Assembly (NCBI GenBank): GCA_958407555.1
Contig: CATYJC010000017.1
Span: 1 to 22,019 of the forward strand
DNA length: 22,019 nt
From: an uncultured Collinsella sp.
Lineage (GTDB): Bacteria; Actinomycetota; Coriobacteriia; Coriobacteriales; Coriobacteriaceae
Direction: 5' to 3'
Shown here: positions 16,521 through 22,019 of the stretch, piece after piece
Numbering within the stretch: the stretch's first letter is position 1
Layout: every line of letters starts with the position of its first letter
The notes under the pieces: generated by a model
Seen by the model: only the letters and a program-made list of their open reading frames with translations
Database searches by the model: none
Told to the model about the DNA's origin: nothing
Position numbers and translations under genes: made by a program

Positions 16521-17396
16521 GTGTCCGATCGTCCCAAGGCGTCTGCTCCCAAGGCGCCTGCCGCCAAGAGCGGCGCGGCTGCGACTTCGTGGCTTGCCGG
16601 CTTTATTACCCGTGCCGCCGCAGGTATCGTCTACGCCGTCGTATTTATTCTCTGCCTGGTTTTGGGTATCGTTCCCACCGCCATCTTCGTCTCCGTCATG
16701 AGCGGCCTGTGCTGCTTTGAGTTTTTCCGCATGACGAAGCTCGATGGCAAGGTGGCCAATGAGCGCCTGGGCATCGCTGCCGCCGTGCTCTTTCCGCTCT
16801 CGGCGCTGGGCGACTCGCTGCTGTTGAATGCCCTGCTTTTTGCTCTGATGCTTGCGGTGGGTATTTGGTATGTCTGGTCGGCGCGTACCCGCATATCCGA
16901 TGTAGCTGTGACGCTCATGGGTCCCATCTACACCGGTTTTATGCTGTCGGCCATCGTGCTGCTGCGCGATGCCGTGCCCGGTTTTGCCGGCGCCCTGCTT
17001 TCGGTGGGTGTTTGCGCGTCTCTCTGGGTCTCCGATTCGTTTGCCTACATCGTGGGCAGTCGTATCGGCAAGCACAAGATGGTCCCCAAGATCTCTCCCA
17101 AAAAGAGCTGGGAGGGCTTTGCCGGCGGCATCTTGGGTTCGGTTCTTATCTGGCTTATTTTGTGGGCGACGCATTTCTATAAGCTGAGCTTGCCCTATGC
17201 GCTGCTTTGCGGCGTGGTTGTGTCCATCCTGGGCGTTATCGGTGACCTCATCGAGTCACGCATCAAGCGTGGCGTGGGCGTCAAGGATTCTGGCAACCTT
17301 ATTCCGGGCCATGGCGGCATGCTCGATCGTAGCGACTCGCTTATCTTTGGCTGCATTACTGCGCAGCTGCTTTTGATGATCGGAGGCGTGCTGTAA
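16521..17396 (+). CDS. cdsA: Phosphatidate cytidylyltransferase (CDP-diacylglycerol synthase)
   Basis: Integral membrane enzyme that makes CDP-diacylglycerol from phosphatidate and CTP, the precursor of bacterial phospholipids. The 291-residue protein starts with a Lys/Ala/Pro-rich cytosolic tail of about 25 residues. Several hydrophobic segments follow, for example GIVYAVVFILCLVLGIVPTA. The C-terminal CdsA signature is intact: SRIKRGVGVKDSGNLIPGHG, then GMLDRSDSLIF. The GTG start is two bases after uppS, with GAGGAGG just inside that gene. Its stop TAA shares one base with the ATG of dxr, indicating translational coupling. Confidence 0.96.
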   Translation: MSDRPKASAPKAPAAKSGAAATSWLAGFITRAAAGIVYAVVFILCLVLGIVPTAIFVSVMSGLCCFEFFRMTKLDGKVANERLGIAAAVLFPLSALGDSLLLNALLFALMLAVGIWYVWSARTRISDVAVTLMGPIYTGFMLSAIVLLRDAVPGFAGALLSVGVCASLWVSDSFAYIVGSRIGKHKMVPKISPKKSWEGFAGGILGSVLIWLILWATHFYKLSLPYALLCGVVVSILGVIGDLIESRIKRGVGVKDSGNLIPGHGGMLDRSDSLIFGCITAQLLLMIGGVL

Positions 17397-18583
17397 TGGC
17401 CTTTCAGACGACGTACGGCCCCGATGGGCGTCTTCGCGTTGCCATCCTGGGTTGTACGGGCTCTATCGGTACGCAGGCACTTGATGTATGCCGTCAGCAT
17501 GCCGATCGACTGCAGGTGACGGCACTGTCCGTTAACTCCAGCACCTCGGAGCTCGTTGCGTTCGCCCGTGAGTTTTCGGTTCCGGCCGTTGCCGTGGCCG
17601 ATACCACCCACGGTACGGACGCTGTGCTGCAGGAGCTGCCCGAGGGCACCGAGCTCGGTGTTGGTGCGCAGGCGGTTTGTGAGCTCGCGCGTCGCGATGA
17701 CGTCGACTGTGTGCTTGTTGCCATTGTGGGCGCTGCCGGGCTCGAAGCGAGCCATGCAGCCCTGACCTCGAACAAGCGTCTTGCACTTGCTAACAAGGAG
17801 TCCCTCGTTGTCGGCGGTGACCTGCTGATGCCGTTGGCGCAGCCCGGTCAGCTTATTCCGGTCGACTCCGAGCACTCCGCCATCTACCAGTGCTATCTGG
17901 GGGAGAATCCGCGCGAGGCTCACTGCATTTGGCTCACTTGCTCGGGTGGTCCGTTCTTTGGCCGTACGCGCGACGAGCTCAATTGCGTGACACGCTCCGA
18001 TGCGCTGGCACACCCCACGTGGGCCATGGGTGCTAAGATCACCATCGACTCTGCGACCCTCATGAATAAGGGCTTGGAGCGTATCGAGGCGATGCACCTG
18101 TTCGGGTGCGATCTCGACTTTATCAACGTGGTCGTTCAGCGCCAGTCAAAGATCCACTCGATGGTCGAGTATGCGGACGGCTCTGTGATGGCACATCTTG
18201 GTGCGTCCGACATGCGCATTCCCATCCAGTTCGCGTTCTCGTATCCCGAGCGGTGGGATACCCCAGCGCCTCGAATCGATTTCCGCGAGCTCGGGCAGCT
18301 CACGTTTGATGCTGCCGATATGGACACATTCCGCTGCCTGGCGCTGGCCGAGCGTGCCGGCAGAACGGGCGGCACCATGCCGTGCGTGCTGAATGCCGCC
18401 AACGAAGTTGCCGTCGATGCCTTCCTGCACGATGCCTGTACCTTTACCGATATCGACCGTATCGTCGAGTCGTGCATGGATGCACACGATACGCAGGCGG
18501 TCGCATCCTTTGAGCAGCTTCGCGATATCGATACGTGGGCTCGTGCCAAGGCCGCCGAGGTGCTCGCTGCAACCCGCTCTTAA
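17396..18583 (+). CDS. dxr: 1-deoxy-D-xylulose-5-phosphate reductoisomerase
   Basis: Second enzyme of the MEP isoprenoid pathway, converting DXP to MEP with NADPH and a divalent metal; target of fosmidomycin. The 395 residues are typical. The NADPH site is AILGCTGSIGTQALDV (16-31). Metal ligands are in VDSEHSAIYQ (Asp157, Glu159) and NKGLE (Glu228). The active-site loop HPTWAMG (206-212) carries the conserved His and Trp, and AKITIDSATLMNKGLE follows. The usual HPQS before IHSM reads QRQS here (248-251), while His254 is kept. The ATG overlaps the cdsA stop by one base. ispG, another enzyme of the same pathway, lies two genes downstream. Confidence 0.97.
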   Translation: MAFQTTYGPDGRLRVAILGCTGSIGTQALDVCRQHADRLQVTALSVNSSTSELVAFAREFSVPAVAVADTTHGTDAVLQELPEGTELGVGAQAVCELARRDDVDCVLVAIVGAAGLEASHAALTSNKRLALANKESLVVGGDLLMPLAQPGQLIPVDSEHSAIYQCYLGENPREAHCIWLTCSGGPFFGRTRDELNCVTRSDALAHPTWAMGAKITIDSATLMNKGLERIEAMHLFGCDLDFINVVVQRQSKIHSMVEYADGSVMAHLGASDMRIPIQFAFSYPERWDTPAPRIDFRELGQLTFDAADMDTFRCLALAERAGRTGGTMPCVLNAANEVAVDAFLHDACTFTDIDRIVESCMDAHDTQAVASFEQLRDIDTWARAKAAEVLAATRS

Positions 18584-18606
18584 TCGTAAGGATTGCTTTT
18601 CGTTTT

Positions 18607-19968
18607 ATGGATACTGTTCTGAGCGTTCTCTCCTCAGTCTTTTGGGGCCTTTTGATGCTATCCGTCCTCGTGTTTCTGCATGAGGGCGGCCACTTTTTGG
18701 CGGCCCGTGTGTGCGGCGTGCGCGTCACCGAGTTTTTCTTGGGCCTACCGTGCCGCTTTGACATTCATCGTACGTCGCGTCGCATCGGTACCAAGTTTGG
18801 CGTGACACCGCTGCTGCTGGGTGGCTATGCCGCTATCTGCGGTATGGACCCGACCGATGTCTCGTGCGCCGACCGTGTGCTTGCGGCGATCTATCGTCAT
18901 GGTCGCGTTTCGGTTGCAGACCTTTCCGTCGAGCTGGAGCTGCCCGAGGAGGATGTTCTCGAGGCTTGTGCCTTGCTTTTGGGCTGGGGTTCCATTGCGC
19001 CTTGGTACGAGGAAGGGGAGAAGCCTTCACCCAGCTATTATCCGGTTAGGTACCAGACGCTGCCGCGCGATGCTGCAGGATATACCACCTTTGACGGCCG
19101 CAAGTTCGATCGAGAGCATGCGACTGCCGAGGGCGATGTGTGGGAGCTGCCGGTCACTGCTTCGGAGTTCCTCGAGCAGGAGCGTTCGCATACCTATCTG
19201 GGCCAGGGTTTTCTCAAGCGTGCCTTTATGCTGCTCGCGGGCATTCTCGTCAATATCCTGACGGGCTTTTTGCTGCTTATGAGCATCTACTCTATCGCCG
19301 GCGTATCGGTGCCGGTCGATAGCAATGTGATCGGTCAGGTCGAAGAAGGCTCGATAGCCGCCAAGGCGGGCATCGAGGCCGGCGACACGATTCTTAGTGT
19401 CGATGGCGTGTCCTGCTCCAGCTGGATGGATGTGTATGATGCCATCGGCAAGGCTGCCGGTCAGGACGATATCGCCATTGAGTACCAGCGCGACGGTAAG
19501 AAACTTTCGACCTCGGTCGCGCTCAAGGAGGACGAGCGTTTGGGTGTTTATGCTTCTACGCAGGTGGTCCATTTGGACCCTATCACCTCGGCGCGCCTGT
19601 CGTTCTCCTATGTTCAGCAGACTGCTGAGGGCGTTATGCGTCTGCTGCAGCCGCAGCATACGATGGAGATACTCGATCAGTCCAGCTCGATTGTTGGCAT
19701 CAGCGTCATGTCTTCTCAGGCGGCGGCAGCCGGCCCCGCGACGTTCTTGACATTTGCCGCGCTCATCTCGTTCTCGCTGGGCTTTATGAACCTGCTGCCC
19801 ATTCCGCCGCTCGACGGGGGAAAGCTGGTTATCGAGATCATCCAAAAGGTCGCCGGTCGCGAGCTGCCGCTGAAGGTGCAGACGATCGTCAGCTATGTCG
19901 GCATCGTGCTCTTTGCGCTGCTGTTTGTCTATATGCTTCGTTCCGACGTCCTTCGATTTATTTTGTAG
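18607..19968 (+). CDS. rseP: RIP metalloprotease RseP (site-2 protease family) with an unusual cytosolic insertion
   Basis: Zinc intramembrane protease that cuts membrane-anchored substrates such as anti-sigma factors or signal-peptide remnants. In the 453-residue protein the first membrane helix carries HEGGH (25-29). A second segment has the AGILVN motif (211-216), one PDZ domain spans about 240-305, and the last membrane part has NLLPIPPLDGGKLV with Asp403. Between LLGGY (70-74) and the second membrane segment there are about 120 extra residues (80-198); part of this (86-133) reads like a winged helix. The ATG at 18607 directly precedes the hydrophobic helix; its AAGGA site is rather distant (about 14 bases). 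An upstream in-frame ATG at 18535 would overlap dxr by 49 bases and is rejected. It is embedded between two MEP-pathway genes, a common arrangement. Confidence 0.93.
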   Translation: MDTVLSVLSSVFWGLLMLSVLVFLHEGGHFLAARVCGVRVTEFFLGLPCRFDIHRTSRRIGTKFGVTPLLLGGYAAICGMDPTDVSCADRVLAAIYRHGRVSVADLSVELELPEEDVLEACALLLGWGSIAPWYEEGEKPSPSYYPVRYQTLPRDAAGYTTFDGRKFDREHATAEGDVWELPVTASEFLEQERSHTYLGQGFLKRAFMLLAGILVNILTGFLLLMSIYSIAGVSVPVDSNVIGQVEEGSIAAKAGIEAGDTILSVDGVSCSSWMDVYDAIGKAAGQDDIAIEYQRDGKKLSTSVALKEDERLGVYASTQVVHLDPITSARLSFSYVQQTAEGVMRLLQPQHTMEILDQSSSIVGISVMSSQAAAAGPATFLTFAALISFSLGFMNLLPIPPLDGGKLVIEIIQKVAGRELPLKVQTIVSYVGIVLFALLFVYMLRSDVLRFIL

Positions 19969-19981
19969 GGGAGTGTTTGGA

Positions 19982-21064
19982 TTGTCTTTATCCCATCCTT
20001 TGCCGCGCGAGCTGACGCGCCCCGTGCATGTGGGCGGCGTTCAGATCGGTGGCGGCGCACCGGTGGTGGTCCAATCCATGACCTGCACCGATACCGCTGA
20101 CGCGCAGGCAACGCTTGCACAAGTTCGTGCACTCGCCCAGGCGGGTTGTGATGTTGTGCGCGTGAGCGTGCCCACTGAGGCTGCGCTCGAGGGCTTTCGC
20201 ACGATTTGTGCGGAGTCTCCGGTGCCGATCGTTGCCGATATCCACTTTAACCATAAACTCGCCATTGGTGCTGTGGAGGCCGGTGCCGCTAAGCTCCGCA
20301 TCAATCCCGGCAATATCGGCGATTGGGCTAAGGTCGATGCCGTGATCGATGCCGCGGGCGCCGCTGGGTGCGCGATTCGCATTGGCGTGAACGCCGGCTC
20401 GCTTGAGCAGGATATCGCCGAGCGCGATGACCTTACGCAGCCCGAAAAGCTTGTGATGTCGAGCGAGCGTTTCGTCAAACATTTTGAGGATCGCGGCTTT
20501 ACCAATATCGTGCTTTCCGCCAAGGCTCATAGCGTGTCCACGACGCTTGACACCTATCGTGCCCTGTCGCGCGAAATCCCCCATGTTCCGCTTCATTTGG
20601 GCGTGACTGAGGCCGGAACCAAGCTCCAGGGCACCATTAAGAGCTCTGTGGGCCTGGGAATTTTGCTTTCCGAGGGCATTGGCGACACCATGCGCGTCTC
20701 GCTCACGGCCGATCCGGTCGAGGAACCGCCGGTCGCCTGGGGTATTCTGCAGTCGCTCGGCCTTCGCCGCCGTGGTCCCGAGATCGTCTCGTGCCCCACG
20801 TGCGCTCGCTGCCAGGTTAACCTCATTCCTATCGCCGAGGAGGTCACCGAGCGGCTTAAGAACTACTCCGCGCCGCTTTCGATTGCCGTGATGGGCTGTG
20901 CAGTCAATGGCCCCGGCGAGGCCTCTGACGCCGACTTGGGTGTTGCCTGCGGACGAGGTCAGGGCCTGCTCTTTTCGCACGGCCAGATCATTGGTAAAGT
21001 AGCTGAGGACCAAATTGTCGACGCGCTAATGGCCGAGGTCGACAAGCTTATTGAGGAGAAATAA
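19982..21064 (+). CDS. ispG: 4-hydroxy-3-methylbut-2-en-1-yl diphosphate synthase (flavodoxin/ferredoxin)
   Basis: Late MEP-pathway enzyme that reductively opens MEcPP to HMBPP using a [4Fe-4S] cluster. The 360-residue protein has an N-terminal TIM barrel (VVVQSMTCTDTADAQATLAQ, VADIHFNHKLA, KLRINPGNIG, HLGVTEAGT) and a C-terminal cluster domain. The cluster ligands are visible: Cys271 and Cys274 in SCPTCARC, Cys306 in MGCAVNGPGEA and Glu313 in the same motif. The TTG start at 19982 has GGGGAG (19968-19973) 8 bases upstream, overlapping the rseP stop. A GTG three codons earlier lies on top of that site and is less likely. The stop is directly followed by the ATG of proS. Confidence 0.97.
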   Translation: MSLSHPLPRELTRPVHVGGVQIGGGAPVVVQSMTCTDTADAQATLAQVRALAQAGCDVVRVSVPTEAALEGFRTICAESPVPIVADIHFNHKLAIGAVEAGAAKLRINPGNIGDWAKVDAVIDAAGAAGCAIRIGVNAGSLEQDIAERDDLTQPEKLVMSSERFVKHFEDRGFTNIVLSAKAHSVSTTLDTYRALSREIPHVPLHLGVTEAGTKLQGTIKSSVGLGILLSEGIGDTMRVSLTADPVEEPPVAWGILQSLGLRRRGPEIVSCPTCARCQVNLIPIAEEVTERLKNYSAPLSIAVMGCAVNGPGEASDADLGVACGRGQGLLFSHGQIIGKVAEDQIVDALMAEVDKLIEEK

Positions 21065-22019
21065 ATGACTCGAGCAATGTATATGTCTAAGCTTTATGCT
21101 CCGACGCTCAAAGAGGATCCGGCCGACGCCGAGCTTGCGAGCCATCGCCTGCTGCTTCGTGCCGGCATGATTCGCAAGGAGGCCGCCGGTCTCTATTCCT
21201 ATCTGCCGCTTGCTTGGCGCTCGATTCGCAAGATCGAGAACATTGTGCGCGACGAGATGGACGCTGCCGGCGCCCAGGAGCTCATGATGCCTATCATGGT
21301 CGATGCCGAGCTGTGGCGCGAGTCCGGCCGTATCGATGCCTATGGCAAGGAACTCGTGCGCTTTGATGACCGCCACGGCCGCGAGTTCGTTCTCGGCCCC
21401 ACGCACGAGGAGACCGTGACCGCCCTGGTGCGCAATGAACTGCGTTCCTATAAGCAGCTGCCCGTCAACCTCTACCACATCCAGGATAAGTTCCGCGACG
21501 AGTTCCGTCCCCGCTTTGGCCTGATGCGCGGTCGCGAGTTCATCATGAAGGACGCCTACAGCTTCTCCGCCACGCAGGAGAGCCTGCAGGAGGAGTACGA
21601 CAAGATGAAGCAGGCCTACGCTAACATCTGCGAGCGCTGCTACATCAAGGCCCTTCCCGTCGTTGCCGATTCCGGCGAGATCGGCGGCGACACCTCCGTA
21701 GAGTACATGGCGCTGGCCGACGCCGGCGAGGCCTCGCTGGTCTACTGCGACGACTGCGGCTTTGCTGCCGATGACGAGGCGGCAAGCACCAAGGTTGTCG
21801 TGACCGAGGGCCCCGGCGACGGTACGCTCACCAAGGTCGAGACCCCGGGCATGGGCACCATCGAGGCCGTCGCCAAGTTCTTCGGCTTCCCCGAGAACGG
21901 CACGCGCAAGTCCCTGGCTCTCATCGACGCCGAGGGTAAGCCGGTTGTGGCCATCGTTCCGGGCGATCATGAGCTCAACGACTGCAAGGCCGAGCACGTC
22001 TTTGGCAAGGGCTATCGCA
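21065..22019 (+). CDS. proS: Prolyl-tRNA synthetase, 3'-truncated by the window edge
   Basis: Charges tRNA-Pro. The open frame runs to the window end, giving 318 residues of an expected 560-580 for the bacterial type. Class II catalytic features are present: MSKLYAPTLKEDPADAEL, GPTHEETVTALVRNELRSYK, and motif 2 in FRDEFRPRFGLMRGREFIMK. The sequence then enters the bacterial insertion (editing) domain, with SLALIDAEGKPVVAIVPGDH near the edge. That domain in homologues hydrolyses Ala-tRNA-Pro. The ATG abuts the ispG stop with no gap and has GAGGAG (21053-21058) 6 bases upstream. The anticodon-binding domain lies beyond the window. Confidence 0.97.
   Translation, partial: MTRAMYMSKLYAPTLKEDPADAELASHRLLLRAGMIRKEAAGLYSYLPLAWRSIRKIENIVRDEMDAAGAQELMMPIMVDAELWRESGRIDAYGKELVRFDDRHGREFVLGPTHEETVTALVRNELRSYKQLPVNLYHIQDKFRDEFRPRFGLMRGREFIMKDAYSFSATQESLQEEYDKMKQAYANICERCYIKALPVVADSGEIGGDTSVEYMALADAGEASLVYCDDCGFAADDEAASTKVVVTEGPGDGTLTKVETPGMGTIEAVAKFFGFPENGTRKSLALIDAEGKPVVAIVPGDHELNDCKAEHVFGKGYR

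Noticed and set aside
18535..18606. Upstream in-frame ATG for rseP
   Set aside because: It would overlap dxr by 49 bases and add a Cys/Arg-rich stretch before the expected N-terminal membrane helix; the ATG at 18607 fits the family start.

Overview
This is a gene-dense, GC-rich chromosomal window in which every supported gene lies on the + strand. I see no rRNA or tRNA gene, insertion sequence, prophage or CRISPR array. The gene order (rplS, rnhB, yraN, comM-like, dprA, trmFO, xerC, rpsB, tsf, pyrH, frr, uppS, cdsA, dxr, rseP, ispG, proS) mixes the actinobacterial rplS-to-cdsA cluster with Firmicute-like neighbours (glyS with a PPDK regulatory protein, trmFO beside xerC). Together with high-GC codon use and a PPDK-based pyruvate/PEP node, this suggests a gut anaerobe of the Coriobacteriia, perhaps Collinsella. 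The taxon is an inference; no marker here proves it.

Left part (1-5717): the 3' part of glyS (glycyl-tRNA synthetase beta subunit) is followed by a PPDK regulatory kinase/phosphorylase and then, after a 321-base regulatory gap, by ppdK. The regulator and its target enzyme are adjacent, and the target Thr and catalytic His are both present in PPDK. The gap holds a perfect 10-bp inverted repeat, promoter-like elements, and 10-11-bp phased repeats based on TTTACC.

Middle part (5718-12481): rplS has its own promoter, a hairpin-bearing leader and a strong terminator. It is followed by a DNA/RNA maintenance group: rnhB, a YraN-family nuclease-like protein, a ComM/YifB AAA+ protein, dprA, trmFO and xerC. 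The last four junctions are tight or overlapping. The xerC frame has no ATG, GTG or TTG where its homologous protein should begin; an ATA sits exactly where an ATGA overlap with trmFO would be expected.

Right part (12482-22019): rpsB and tsf (ribosomal protein S2 and EF-Ts) are transcribed from a good promoter through a structured 135-nt leader and end at a strong terminator. A second unit then runs without an obvious break through pyrH, frr, uppS, cdsA, dxr, rseP, ispG and the 5' part of proS. It joins nucleotide supply and ribosome recycling to lipid and isoprenoid synthesis: dxr and ispG belong to the MEP pathway, uppS uses its products, and cdsA makes CDP-diacylglycerol. The site-2 protease gene (rseP) carries an unusual, roughly 120-residue cytosolic insertion whose first part reads like a winged helix. 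This is the most novel-looking coding feature in the window.
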